Below are positions 52,211 to 62,391 of a DNA stretch of 64,000 nt, in pieces. The notes beneath the pieces were generated by a model. The model saw only the letters and a list, made by a program, of their open reading frames with translations. It had not been told where the DNA came from and searched no databases. This DNA is from Streptomyces rhizosphaerihabitans (GTDB taxonomy: Bacteria > Actinomycetota > Actinomycetes > Streptomycetales > Streptomycetaceae). How positions within the stretch are numbered: position 1 is the stretch's first letter; the number at the start of each line of letters is the position of its first letter. Location of the stretch: assembly GCF_025399795.1 (NCBI RefSeq), contig NZ_JAODTZ010000038.1, forward strand, positions 1 through 64,000, in the 5' to 3' direction. The position numbers were made by a program, and so were the translations under genes.

Positions 52211-54199
52211 GTGAAGAGGATTCTGGGTCGCATACGGATGGCCGAGCCGGAAGTCTCCGATGCGGAGCGGGAGTTGTTCGGCGGTCCGCTGCGCTACGAC
52301 ATGGGCTGGTCCGAACACGAGCGTGCACGACTCGACTTGACCATGATGTCCGCTCTGCGCTCCATGCCGACTCTGGTCGGTGCCACCTTGCGGATGGCGT
52401 GGAACGCGGACCGGCGAGCATTGTCGGCGGTCGTGATCAGCGAGATCGGGCAGGGCATCGCTGCTGCGGTAAGCCTGCTCGCGGTGAACGCCGTCATGCA
52501 CGCTCTGCTGGGCTCGGGCACGCCGGTGGAGCGCTTGCACGCAGTCCTGCCCGGCCTGCTGGCCGCGGCCGGAATCGCGGTGGTCAACTCCGCTCTGGCC
52601 GGATGGTCCACCTCACGGGCAGGCCGCCTTGAGCCACTGGTCGAGCGGATCGCCACCACCCAGTACCTGACCGCGGCCACAGCGGTCGAGCTGGAGGCCA
52701 TCGAGGACCCGGACTTCCGGCGGCTGATCGACGTCGCCCAGTACGGTGCCGTATCCGCTCGCCACATGATCGGTGCCTGCGTGGCCGCTATGAACGGCAC
52801 CATCTCCCTGATCGCCACGGCCGGTGTCCTCACCGTCCTGCACCCGGCCCTGCTGCCGATGCTGATCCTGATCGCGGCACCGCGCGGCTGGGGCGCCATG
52901 CGGGTGGCGCAGGAGCGCTATGTGTCGGTGATGAGCTGGATCGAGCACGTACGGGCCAGTCGCCTCATCGGCAACCTGCTGACCGAGCGCACCGCCGCCC
53001 AGGAGGTGCGCATCCACGCCGTGGGCCCGTTCCTGCTCAGCCGGTATCGACGCATGGCCGAGAGTGCCGAGGCCGAGCAGGGGCGGCTGGCGTCCAGCAA
53101 GGCAGTGACCGAGTGGGTCGCCGCCGCGTTGTCGGGGCTCGCCCTGGCCGCCACGTACGGAACGATGTTCTGGCTGGTCATGAGTGGGCACATGGGCCTG
53201 GCGGTGGCAGGTACTGCGGTCATTGCCGTCCGTTCCGGCTCGGCGAGCCTGGGCGCGCTGGTGATGAACGTGAACCAGTTGCACGAGGAATCCCTCTACA
53301 TCCGCGATCACTCCCGCTTTCTGGACGAGGCGGCCAAACGTGCCATCCCCTGCGGGGGCGATACCGTTCCGCCACAGGTCAAGCAAGTCGTCCTCGACCA
53401 GGTGACCTACCGCTATCCCGACCGCGAGACAGCTGCCCTGGACGAGGTTTCACTCACCCTGCCCATGGGCTCGGTCACGGCCGTGGTGGGCGAGAACGGC
53501 TCGGGCAAGAGCACCTTGATGAAGGTGCTGTCGGGCCTGCTGCTGCCGCAGAGCGGGAGCGTGCTGTGGGGCGATGCCGATGTGGCGTCCTTGGACCGCG
53601 CCCAAGTCTTCGACCGGGTCGCGCTGCTCACCCAGGATTTTCAACGCTGGCCCGTGACAGCCGCGTTGAACATTCGGATCGGCCGGCCCGCCCAGGAGGC
53701 CACAACTGGGGACCTGCAACCGTCCGTCGACTATGCGGGAGCCGACACGGTCATCGCGAAACTGCCGGACGGCTTGCAGAGCCTGCTGGCACGGATGTTC
53801 CGCGGAGCCAGCGAACTCTCGGGCGGGGAATGGCAGAAGGTCGGTCTGGCCCGCACCCACTGGCGCAGTGCCACATCCACGGCGGACAGTGTCCTCATCG
53901 TGGACGAGCCCACCTCCGCACTCGATCCGGAGGCCGAGATCGCCGCCTTCAACCGCATCCGCTGCCTCGCAGCCCCCAACAGGGCCGTTGTCCTGGTCAC
54001 CCACCGCATGTCGGGCGTCCGTCATGCAGACCGCATCTACGTCCTGCACCAGGGCCGACTGGCCGAGCAGGGAAGCCACGACGAGTTGGTGGCAGCTCAG
54101 GGCCGCTACGCCGCGATGTTCGACGCCCAAGCCGCCCAGTACGCCCCTGCCCCTCCCCTTCCGCACCCGTCATCGCCCCCCGTCACAGATCCCACTTGA
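52211..54199 (+). CDS. ABC exporter, fused permease and ATPase, 662 aa
   Basis: Residues about 60-330 form the transmembrane domain (AVVISEIGQGIAAAVSLLAV, LPGLLAAAGIAVVNSALAGW, MLILIAAPRGW, AALSGLALAATYGTMFWLVM), followed by a nucleotide-binding domain with Walker A VVGENGSGKSTLMK, signature ELSGGEWQKVGLAR, Walker B SVLIVDEPTSALDP and switch LVTHRMSG. The protein works as a homodimer or with a partner to export a lipid, drug or peptide. The GTG at 52211 has GGAGG six bases upstream. No substrate gene survives next to it, and the methyltransferase remnant upstream hints at a lost biosynthetic partner. Confidence 0.92.
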   Translation: MKRILGRIRMAEPEVSDAERELFGGPLRYDMGWSEHERARLDLTMMSALRSMPTLVGATLRMAWNADRRALSAVVISEIGQGIAAAVSLLAVNAVMHALLGSGTPVERLHAVLPGLLAAAGIAVVNSALAGWSTSRAGRLEPLVERIATTQYLTAATAVELEAIEDPDFRRLIDVAQYGAVSARHMIGACVAAMNGTISLIATAGVLTVLHPALLPMLILIAAPRGWGAMRVAQERYVSVMSWIEHVRASRLIGNLLTERTAAQEVRIHAVGPFLLSRYRRMAESAEAEQGRLASSKAVTEWVAAALSGLALAATYGTMFWLVMSGHMGLAVAGTAVIAVRSGSASLGALVMNVNQLHEESLYIRDHSRFLDEAAKRAIPCGGDTVPPQVKQVVLDQVTYRYPDRETAALDEVSLTLPMGSVTAVVGENGSGKSTLMKVLSGLLLPQSGSVLWGDADVASLDRAQVFDRVALLTQDFQRWPVTAALNIRIGRPAQEATTGDLQPSVDYAGADTVIAKLPDGLQSLLARMFRGASELSGGEWQKVGLARTHWRSATSTADSVLIVDEPTSALDPEAEIAAFNRIRCLAAPNRAVVLVTHRMSGVRHADRIYVLHQGRLAEQGSHDELVAAQGRYAAMFDAQAAQYAPAPPLPHPSSPPVTDPT

Positions 54200-54649
54200 G
54201 CGAGGTGGGAAGCAGGAGCAACCGCAGCCGGCGGTACACGGAGGAGTTCGAACGGGACACGGCCGCTTTCCTGTGCTCCTCCGGACAGGCGGGTACGCCT
54301 ACGACGGATGCCGTCCGCATCGGCAGGCCTGAATCCGTCAACTCTCCGGCGCGCTGACTACAACCCCGTATGAACTTGGGATGTCTTCTCAGTGAGTACA
54401 AGGGGGCGTTGCCCTCACCGCACTGCCCGACGGGGGAGGCCAGGCGTGACTCCTTGCGGTTCACGACGGGCGCGGTGGCGTTGTGGCCCTCCCCGACCAC
54501 CTGCCACGCCCCTGCCCCCTCCCTGTCCCTGAAACGTGCCTCGCCGTCGGCCGGAGAACCGACCGCGCACCTGCGGCGCCCCGCGCACAGGGCGCCGCGA
54601 CCGAGCAGGAACCCGCAGGCCAATCCAGAAAAGAAGGAGATTTTCTCCG
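54200..54649. other. Gap before the FG-GAP gene
   Basis: No gene was recognised in about 450 bases. The strong AAGGAG at 54633-54638 serves the next gene. Confidence 0.4.
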
Positions 54650-56152
54650 GTGCGTCACATCAAAAGCGCGGCCCTGACGGCCGCCGCACTCCTCAGCCTC
54701 GGTGGCGGCACGATCGCCGCGGCCCCTGCGGCACAGGCCCCTGTGCCCTTTCCGTCCATCGGCTGGCAGCAGCACAACTGCGACTACGACGGCAACGGGT
54801 TCGACGACGTACTGATCGGCGCCCCGGGCGCCACGGTGAGCGGCGCCAAGGCCGCCGGCTACGTCACCGTGCAGTACAGCTCGTCAAGAGGTCTCAGCAC
54901 GACCAGAAAGAGCGTCCTTCACCAGAACACCTCCGGCGTCCCGGGCGCCGCCGAGGCCGGCGACGGCTTCGGCAGCGCCGTGGCCTCGGGTGACCTGGAC
55001 AACGACGGTTACGACGACGCGATCGTCGGCATCCCCGGCGAAGACCTGGCCGGACTGTCCGACGCGGGCGGTGCCGTCGTCTTCTGGGGCTCGCCGAGCG
55101 GGCTGCACGGGACCGACAGCACCTGGCTGCAGAACCCCGACCGGCTGCGGGCCGGCGCGAACTTCGGCCTGGCCATCGAAGCGGCCCGGTACTTCGCCCC
55201 GGACCCGGCGAACCCGGACGCCAACCCCCGCGACAGCATCGCCCTCCTGGAGAACGACACACTGCTGTTCTTCACCGCCGCACCGGAGGCGGCGGCACGG
55301 CAGATGAAGGCGGTGGACACGGGAGTCCGGGCCCGGGACGTGAGCCCGCTGGAGACCGGCTTCGCTTTCCGGAGCCTCAGCCACGGCAACTACAACGAGG
55401 ACGGCTGGGCCGACCTGGCGATCTCCGGTGTGACCACCGGCGACCAGCCCGGCATCGGTGCCACCCAGGTGCTGTACGGCGCACCCAGCGTCGAGGCGCT
55501 GGGCGACGGCGGCACGTTCGAAGGTGGTCCCGCGATCGTCTCCGGCGACTTCAAACATGACGGCCAGGACGACCTGGTCATCGGCAACACGGGCGTCGGC
55601 TCACCCGTCGGTGGATCCGTCTCCCTCTACCTGGGCAAGGGCGATCTCTCCGGACTCGACCCGACCCCGGCACAGACGTGGACGCAGGACTCCCCGGGTG
55701 TCCCCGGCACAGCCGAGGCCGGTGACCGGTGGGGTGCCGAGCTGTCCGCCGGTGACACCGACGGCGACGGCCGCCCGGATCTCGCCATCGGGGCGCCCGG
55801 GGAGGACGTGGGTTCCGTGTCCGACGCGGGTGCGGTCTGGACGCTGCGCGGCGCACCGGACGGGCTGACGGCGACCGGGGCGCGCAGCTTCGACCAGAAC
55901 TCCGCCGGCATTCCCGGCGTCGCGGAGGCCTCGGACCGGTGGGGTGGCCAGGTGCGGCTGATCGACGCCGACAAGGACGGTCTGTTCGGTCTGCTGGCGG
56001 CGGCGCCCGGTGAGAACACCAACGACGGCATCGTATGGGTCGTTCCCGGCTCGTCGTCGGGGCTGACCGCCAACGGTTCGTGGACCTACGACGGGGCGAG
56101 CCTCGGGGCATCGGTGGCCAATGCGCGGTTCGGTGCGGCGATCGACGAGTAG
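54650..56152 (+). CDS. Secreted FG-GAP (integrin-alpha-like) repeat protein, 500 aa
   Basis: The signal peptide HIKSAALTAAALLSLGGGTI then AAAPAAQA has an Ala-x-Ala site. The mature protein is built of FG-GAP blades, each with a calcium loop and an I/V-G-A/I-P-G-E motif: DYDGNGFDDVLIGAPGATVS, DLDNDGYDDAIVGIPGEDLA and DTDGDGRPDLAIGAPGEDVG. The blades should close into a beta-propeller that binds partners or polymers outside the cell. The GTG at 54650 is reached from AAGGAG with an 11-base spacing. No catalytic domain is attached. Confidence 0.9.
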   Translation: MRHIKSAALTAAALLSLGGGTIAAAPAAQAPVPFPSIGWQQHNCDYDGNGFDDVLIGAPGATVSGAKAAGYVTVQYSSSRGLSTTRKSVLHQNTSGVPGAAEAGDGFGSAVASGDLDNDGYDDAIVGIPGEDLAGLSDAGGAVVFWGSPSGLHGTDSTWLQNPDRLRAGANFGLAIEAARYFAPDPANPDANPRDSIALLENDTLLFFTAAPEAAARQMKAVDTGVRARDVSPLETGFAFRSLSHGNYNEDGWADLAISGVTTGDQPGIGATQVLYGAPSVEALGDGGTFEGGPAIVSGDFKHDGQDDLVIGNTGVGSPVGGSVSLYLGKGDLSGLDPTPAQTWTQDSPGVPGTAEAGDRWGAELSAGDTDGDGRPDLAIGAPGEDVGSVSDAGAVWTLRGAPDGLTATGARSFDQNSAGIPGVAEASDRWGGQVRLIDADKDGLFGLLAAAPGENTNDGIVWVVPGSSSGLTANGSWTYDGASLGASVANARFGAAIDE

Positions 56153-56532
56153 CGGAAGCCTGGAGCAGGGCTGGGGAGTTCACCGGCGTTCGTCACAACT
56201 CACGTGTTCTGTATGCCTCTTGGGAGGCGGTGGTGTGGCCTTCTGGCCGCCCGGTGTGGCGCTGTGTCCGTGGGGAATCGGGCACGGCGCCACAGCCGTC
56301 AGAGCGCCCTTCGGCACTGATGTCGACCCGCGGGGCCCCTTCGCTCACCAGGTTGCCTTCGCGGGGCAGCCGAAGTCGGCTGCCCGTGAGGGAGTCCGCG
56401 GGGCAAGCACCCGGACGTGACACCTCTACGAGCGCTCGGACCTCAGGTCAATTCCGGGGCGACCCGTACAACCAAACCCCTGACCGGCATGTCGTACATC
56501 ACAGGTAAAAGAGCCGAAAACAAGGGGACCTG
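56153..56532. other. Gap of about 380 bases without a recognised gene
   Basis: No supported open frame. The end near 56515 holds AAGGGGACC, the ribosome site of the next gene. Confidence 0.4.
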
Positions 56533-57099
56533 ATGCGTACGAGACGATACGGGGCGGTGCTGGCCGCCCTCACGATGGCCAGTGTGGGCGTGGGAGTCGC
56601 AGCGCCGACGGCGGCGGGCGCGGCCACGACGGCTGTCGCATGCCCGACCGGCTGGGGCAGCCTTCCGAAAACCGCGGCGGACGCCGCCGACGGGTCCCTG
56701 ACCGACATCAGGACGGGCGAGCACGACTGCTACGACCGCATGGTCTTCGACGTACCCACGGCGGGCACCGAGCCGATCGGGTACACCGTGCACTACGTCG
56801 ACGCGTTCTACCAGGACCCGTCCGGCATACGCATCCCGATCTCCGGCGGGGCGATCATCGAGATCATCGTGTCCGCCCCCGCCTACGACCCGGAGACCCA
56901 CTCCGAGACCTACCCCGGCCGGGGCGGGCGACCGCTTCCGGGCGTCGACCTGACCGGCTACCGAACCTTCCGGGACGCGAAGTTCGGGGCCAGCTTCGAG
57001 GGAGTAACGCAGGTGGGGCTCGGTGTGCGGGCCCGGCTGCCGTTCCGGGTGTCCCAGCTCTCCGACCGACTGGTGGTCGACGTCGCGCACACCTGGTGA
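56533..57099 (+). CDS. Secreted AMIN-like domain protein, 188 aa
   Basis: The signal peptide YGAVLAALTMASVGVGVAAP then TAAGA is clear. The mature part carries the pattern SLTDIRTGEHDCYDRMVFDV and GYTVHYVDAFYQDPSG, ending VSQLSDRLVVDVAHTW, which matches Streptomyces proteins annotated AMIN-like; AMIN domains bind cell-wall material. The ATG at 56533 has AAGGGG eight bases upstream. The single mature Cys near the start and another in the loop may form a disulfide. Function is unproven. Confidence 0.85.
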   Translation: MRTRRYGAVLAALTMASVGVGVAAPTAAGAATTAVACPTGWGSLPKTAADAADGSLTDIRTGEHDCYDRMVFDVPTAGTEPIGYTVHYVDAFYQDPSGIRIPISGGAIIEIIVSAPAYDPETHSETYPGRGGRPLPGVDLTGYRTFRDAKFGASFEGVTQVGLGVRARLPFRVSQLSDRLVVDVAHTW

Positions 57100-57985
57100 G
57101 GCAGTCGCCGCCAGCCTTCGTGAACGTGCCCGCCCCGTACGAGTCGCTGCGCTCGTCCGGCTGACGGCACGGCGCCGGGTCAAACGTCCGATCGAGCCGA
57201 CCGGTGTGACGACCCGGCTGCAGCCCGCCTGCGCTTCCACCTTTTCCGCGAGGCGCACGCGGTCGCCGCACGCCGTACCGAGGAGTCCCCGCACCACGTT
57301 CCCTCCGGACCGGGCGACGGGGTGGCGGGGTGGCGGGTCCGGGTACCAGGCTGACGGAGGACAACGGTGCCGCCGGCCGAACGGAGCGGGCGCCCCTTTG
57401 CGGACCCGCCCGATGGCCGGCCGGGGAAGACTTCGACCTCGGCCGGACTCGAACGGGACGGGCCTGTTTCCGTGTGGTCGTCCGGTGCCTGCGTCCTCCT
57501 TGCCATGGTCGCGGCAGAGTTCCAGGGCGCGTTCCGTCCAGGTGGTGACGGGGTGGCCGACGGACGGTGTGTGCAGACCGATCCCGCAGCGCGGCGGTGG
57601 AAGGATCCGCCTGCCGCCGACGGTGATGGGCGAAGGCACCTCCCCATCCCGGCTCGCGTCGACCGACCACAGGGAGAAGACCGGCTGGCCGCTGTACACC
57701 CCGCGCTACGACGGCACCTTCGTCGCCCGGCCGATCGGCTGCGCGAGACGCGGGCGCGGCTCCGGCGCGATGGAGCCCGGCGGCAGCATGGCGTGCGTTG
57801 GATCCCACGCTGCCGACGGGTTGACTCGCATTCAGGCCGTACTGCCCGGTGGGGGTCACCGCCCGCCGGCCGGGCACCGCACTGACCGCCAGAGTGTCCA
57901 CAGGACAGGGGTCGCCTCACCTTCGAACCGGACCCCAGTACTCCGGTCGGTCGTGCGGCGGTCGCGCGGCGGTTTTGGCGGCGCG
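57100..57985. other. Gap of about 890 bases without a recognised gene
   Basis: Long open frames exist on both strands because of high GC, but none has a credible start and family match. It may be decayed coding sequence. Confidence 0.35.
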
Positions 57986-59584
57986 CTATTCGTGTGCCGA
58001 GGCCTGCTCCTGGAGGAGGGCGGTGATCTGGTTCACGTCGTTGAAGATGCCGATGAAGCTCTGGAGGTCCGGGGTGGAGGCGCCGTTGACGCCGACGAAG
58101 AAGGTCAGCAGACGGCCGTCGTCGGTCTGCAGATAGCCCGCCTCGTTCTGCGCCGTGGCCGCGAGCTCCTGGTTCAGCTCGTCGTCACCGATGATCGTGC
58201 CGGGCTTGGCGAAGACCTTGCCCTTGGCCGGGCAGTCGGTGGTGCAGGAGATGCCGTTCGAGCCGTCGACGCCGAGGATCGGGAGCAGACTCCGGAAGGC
58301 CTCGGCGTCGGGGGTGTGCAGCCAGTAGGTGAGGAGCTCGACGAGGCCGTTCGGGGTGACCCTCTCGGCCGGCACGCCGCCACGCCCGTCGGCGAGCTGG
58401 AACTGTTTCGGGTCGATCTGCGCGACGTTGGTGAGGAAGTCGTGCTCGATCGGGAACGCGTCGAAGCAGTTCTTGCTGCCGCGTGCGACGGCCATGTTGC
58501 ACAGGGCCAGGTTGGCGCCGAGGTTGTGGCTGACCTTGAGGATCAGCTTGGCGTACTGGCTGTAGGGCGGGGAGACGTACGCGGCGACGCGGGGGGTGTT
58601 GCGGTAGGAGGTGGGCAGCTCCTTCTGCGGGTTGGGGCCGGTGGGCGGCGCGGTGACGGTGACGCCGGCACGGGCCAGGGCCTCGATCAGCGCCGTGCGG
58701 CCGAAGGCGTTGGGGTCCTGGATGTTGGAGACCCGCAGCAGCGGCTGTGAACCGGCGGCGATGGTACCGGAGAGGTGGATCTGGGTGCCGTCGGGCGAGG
58801 CGGTCACGTTGACGGAGGTGGTCCCGCCGCTGGAGACCGTCCGGACGGTGGAGGTGACGTGGTAGGGCGAGACCTGCGGGCGCCAGAACAGCTTTGCCGG
58901 CTTCCCCGGCGTGGTCGGGGTCGTGAGCAGGTCGATCAGGTTGTCGTTGAGGATCAGCGGGGTGGGCTGCGGGCTCAGCGCGGGAGGAGTGAACAGACGG
59001 GGGTCGATGATGACGTTGCCGTCGACCCTGGTGATGCCGGCGTCGCGGATCTGTCGGGCGATCTTGTTGATGCCGGCGAGCGGGTTCTCCGGGGTGAGGG
59101 TCGCGCCGGGGATTGCGGCCTCGGTGTGGTCGATGTCGGTGTAGTCGACCGACCCGTCGGGCTTGGTGCGCCCGCCCATGGTCAGGTCGCCCTGGGCGAC
59201 CAGCGCCAGGTTCCCGTGCAGCGTCGACCCGGTGCGGGTGCCGGTCGCCATCACGGGGGTGGTGAAGCGGTGGTTCGGGCCGAGGGTGTGCCAGGCGGTC
59301 GAGATGGTGACCAGCTTGACCGTCGAGCCGGGGACGAAGAACTGGTTCGCGAACTGGGAGTGGATCACCCGGCCGCTCTCCGGATCCGTCTCCAGCACGC
59401 CCCACTGCGCGTGCTCGTAACCGGGCTTGTGCATGATCGCCTCGATGGCGGGCCCGAGGCCGTCCCCGTGCGCCGCCGCAGGGGGACCGGCGGCAGCCGC
59501 CCCCGCCAAAAGCACGAGTGTCGCACCAGCAGCAGCCCAGGTCCGGCGCCGGCCACAGATCATCGGTCTCATGCGTTCCGCCAT
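57986..59584 (-). CDS. dacB: D-alanyl-D-alanine carboxypeptidase/endopeptidase, S13 (PBP4) family, 532 aa
   Basis: This periplasmic DD-peptidase trims or cleaves peptidoglycan cross-links. The signal peptide is TWAAAGATLVLLAGAAAAG. The catalytic S-x-x-K is in FVPGSTVKLVTISTAW, S-x-N in LILKVSHNLGANLALC, and the third motif reads FAKPGTIIG instead of K-T-G. Pro in place of Thr is unusual and may lower beta-lactam reactivity. The insert domain (about 120-300) typical of S13 is present. The ATG at 59584 or 59572 starts the protein. It neighbours other cell-surface genes but is not in an operon with them. Confidence 0.88.
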   Translation of the reverse strand: MAERMRPMICGRRRTWAAAGATLVLLAGAAAAGPPAAAHGDGLGPAIEAIMHKPGYEHAQWGVLETDPESGRVIHSQFANQFFVPGSTVKLVTISTAWHTLGPNHRFTTPVMATGTRTGSTLHGNLALVAQGDLTMGGRTKPDGSVDYTDIDHTEAAIPGATLTPENPLAGINKIARQIRDAGITRVDGNVIIDPRLFTPPALSPQPTPLILNDNLIDLLTTPTTPGKPAKLFWRPQVSPYHVTSTVRTVSSGGTTSVNVTASPDGTQIHLSGTIAAGSQPLLRVSNIQDPNAFGRTALIEALARAGVTVTAPPTGPNPQKELPTSYRNTPRVAAYVSPPYSQYAKLILKVSHNLGANLALCNMAVARGSKNCFDAFPIEHDFLTNVAQIDPKQFQLADGRGGVPAERVTPNGLVELLTYWLHTPDAEAFRSLLPILGVDGSNGISCTTDCPAKGKVFAKPGTIIGDDELNQELAATAQNEAGYLQTDDGRLLTFFVGVNGASTPDLQSFIGIFNDVNQITALLQEQASAHE

Positions 59585-60718
59585 TTCTGGAGTCGAAGAA
59601 GCCGAGTCGAAGAAGCCCGCATCGCACGGGGCCGACTCGCACGGGCCCTACTCGTCGGGGCGCTCCTGGCCGCATCGTAAGAACACGAACCGCGCACGTT
59701 CCGCTGCTCGGCGCCGTGCCGACAGCGTGTGGGACAACTTCATCCGGTCGGCCGATCGACGAAGCCGAGGACGCCGGAAGTCCGCACAAGGTGAGCCACT
59801 TGTCCGAACAGACCCGAAGGCTGTTGCAGAAGGCTGTGGGTGGGCGTGGCGCTGTGTCGTTGCCGCCGGTGCTGGTCACCGGCCCCGTCGAGGTCCTTCA
59901 CCGTGTCGGTGCGAGTCGTCGCCGGGGTGGCACGGGCCGCGTTCGGCAGCGTCCGCCCACAGCATCAGGTCGACTTCCCAGCCGAGGGCGGCGATCAGGA
60001 ACGCCGTGGTCATCACCGAGCCGTCGTTCTCGTCCCGGCCTTGAACGGACAGAGGGCGCCGCTGGGGGAAAACGAGCCGGTCCCACTGGTGCGGCCGCTG
60101 GCCGATCCGATCGGGTTCCTGTGCGAATCACGCAGAGTCAGGGGCGTCGCCCTCGTCCCGCCGGTGTCCCACCTGGTGGACATGGCGGTCTCGGTGTCGG
60201 TGACGTTCCATCAGGTCCAGTCCACCGCGAGCACCCGCAGGCCACGCCGGAAGGCCCCGGGAGTCGTCTCGGTGGCCATCGGCTTCGCGGTCGCGGCGAA
60301 CAGCACCCGCAGCGGCTCGGACCCCGACCGCGCTGCCGGGGCCGAAACAGCGACGGCTTCGCCTGCAAGTCACCGGCATCGGACCAAGGCCTTCCACTTC
60401 GGTGGGACCGGTTCCGGTCACGCCTGATTCCCTCCGCCCGGTGCGCGGAGGCCGGCCGCGGCGCCGCCACGTTGCCCCGGCCACCTGCCGAACTCCCTTG
60501 TTCGGCCGCACTCGTCCGCATTTTCGTCGGCGGTGTCCGCTGCGGACCGACCACGTACAGAAGAAAACGAATGCTCAGCGGCCTGCGGACGGCCGGAAAG
60601 ATCGGCCGGAATCGTAGCTGACAGCAGGATTCTAGATCGCGTTACGTGTCATGTCTCCGTCGATTCATGCCTAGCCGTCACCGTCCAGACGGAGAGTCAC
60701 CCCCACGATGGAGGAACC
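59585..60718. other. Gap of about 1.1 kb without a firm gene
   Basis: A minus-strand frame with good codon bias, MTTAFLIAALGWEVDLMLWA (about 60013-59878), may be a small gene or a fragment, and it continues upstream in frame without a clear start. No other coding signal was recognised. Confidence 0.35.
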
Positions 60719-61828
60719 GTGACCGGTTCGATGAGCCGCCGTAGATTTTCCCTCCGCCCGCTCGCGGCACCGCGTACCGCGCTGCTCGGCATGCTGAGTC
60801 TGTTCCTGGCGTTGGGCGCCGCCGGAGCCGGAGGCGCCACCGCCTCCGCCACCGCCGTCGACACGAACTCGCTGCAGCTGTCCGGCACCACCACGTCAGG
60901 AATCCACAACACCTACGACCCCAGCGCGTTCACCTACCTCGCGCAGAGCCTCGACACCGGCACCTCGATGATCGAGCTGGACGTCTGGGACGACTTCTTC
61001 ACCCAGGAGTGGAAAGTCAGCCACAGCAGCCTGACCAGCAACAGCAACAACTGCGTCAACGCCTCCTCGGCCGCCGACCTGTACACCGGCAGCGCCAACA
61101 AGGATCTGGAGAGCTGTCTGGACGACGTCCGGGTGTGGCTCGGCGCGCACCCCGGCCACGGGCCGCTGATCATCAAGCTGGAGATGAAGGCCGGCTTCCA
61201 GGCCAGCCTCGGGATGAGCCCGGCCAAGCTGGACCAGTCGATCACCGCGCACCTGGGGAGCCTGGTCTACAAGCCGAACGACCTGCTGAACAAGCCCGGC
61301 GGTGGTCAGTACGCAACCCTGGACGACGCGGCCAAGGCCGGCAACTGGCCGACCCGGGCGCAGTTGGCGGGCAAGGTGCTGCTGGAGGTCATCCCCGGCA
61401 CGGTCGAGGAGAACAACCCGACCGACACCCTGTGGACGGACAGGGAGTACGCGACCTACCTGCGCAACCTGCACACCGCGGGCACCACCGCGCAGGCGAA
61501 CATCTTCCCCTCGGTGCACAACGCCGCGTCGGGCGACCCGCGCACCCGCTACTCCGACACGACGCTGCGGCCCTGGTTCGTGGCGTTCGACGGTGACGCG
61601 GCCGCATTCGTCAACAACGGCATCGACACGAGTTGGTACGACGTCAACCACTACCTTCTGTTCATGACGGACTCGCAGAATGTGTCGCCGGCTCTCGACG
61701 ACGTCAGCCCGTCCTCGGCCGACGCGTCTGCACGGGTCGCGCTGCTGGCCAAGGCGCATGCCACGGTCGCGTCGAACGACTGGCGGGGCCTGCCGGACGT
61801 GCAGTCGCTGGTCCTGCCACGCGGCTGA
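60719..61828 (+). CDS. Secreted PI-specific phospholipase C-like protein, 369 aa
   Basis: The signal peptide ALLGMLSLFLALGAAGAGGA then TASATA precedes a PI-PLC/GDPD-type TIM-barrel domain. The first catalytic His lies in TTSGIHNTYD, the acidic metal ligands in TSMIELDVWDD, and the second His in KVSHSSLTSN. The rest (HGPLIIKLEMKAGFQ; VLLEVIPGTVEEN; WFVAFDGDAA) is typical of actinobacterial calcium-dependent PLC-like proteins. The GTG at 60719 follows GGAGG closely, and an ATG at 60731 is the alternative. Substrates may be phosphoinositides or glycerophosphodiesters. Confidence 0.87.
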   Translation: MTGSMSRRRFSLRPLAAPRTALLGMLSLFLALGAAGAGGATASATAVDTNSLQLSGTTTSGIHNTYDPSAFTYLAQSLDTGTSMIELDVWDDFFTQEWKVSHSSLTSNSNNCVNASSAADLYTGSANKDLESCLDDVRVWLGAHPGHGPLIIKLEMKAGFQASLGMSPAKLDQSITAHLGSLVYKPNDLLNKPGGGQYATLDDAAKAGNWPTRAQLAGKVLLEVIPGTVEENNPTDTLWTDREYATYLRNLHTAGTTAQANIFPSVHNAASGDPRTRYSDTTLRPWFVAFDGDAAAFVNNGIDTSWYDVNHYLLFMTDSQNVSPALDDVSPSSADASARVALLAKAHATVASNDWRGLPDVQSLVLPRG

Positions 61829-61945
61829 TCCACGGCTGATCCACGGTTCTGGTGCTGATCTGCCGCTGCGTCGCTCCACCACTCAACCCGCCGGGTGCCC
61901 CGGTCGGTCGGAAACACCGATCTGGGCACCCGGCGTCGCGCTCGA

Positions 61946-62391
61946 TGGGGTCGCGCGTGACGGGCGGCGGACCTCGCGGCCTCTGTGCGGCGGTGGTCCG
62001 GCCCCGCGCCGGGCGGGCGCTGGACTCGGGGCGACTCACGGCCCGCGGCGGCCTGGGGTGCGGGCTGCTCCTCGCCGCGGCGGGACCGGCCTGCGCAATG
62101 CTGCCCGGCTTGGCCGGTGTCCTGCTCGCCACCACCCTGATCGGCATCGGCACGGGCCCGATCACACCGCTGGGCTTCGCCGCCCTGGCGTCCGCGACTC
62201 CGGAGGAGCGGCTCGGGCAGAGCATGGGCGCGGCCGGGCTGGGGCGCGAACTCGGCTACGCGGGCGGTCCGTTGCTGGTCCACCCGGTCGCGGCGACAGT
62301 GACGTACGGTTTCGCGGCGCTCGCGATGCTGCTCGCCGCCGGTCCGTCTGTCGCGCCGGTGGCCGGGTCCGTCAGGAGCAGGCGTAGCTGA
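61946..62391 (+). pseudogene. C-terminal fragment of an MFS transporter
   Basis: Hydrophobic segments GCGLLLAAAGPACAMLPGLA, GVLLATTLIGIGTGPITPLG and ATVTYGFAALAMLLAAGPS look like helices 10-12 of a drug-efflux MFS protein, and PEERLGQSMGAAGLGRELG is the loop between them. The first three quarters of the protein is missing. Its end overlaps the convergent gene by 20 bases. Confidence 0.65.
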
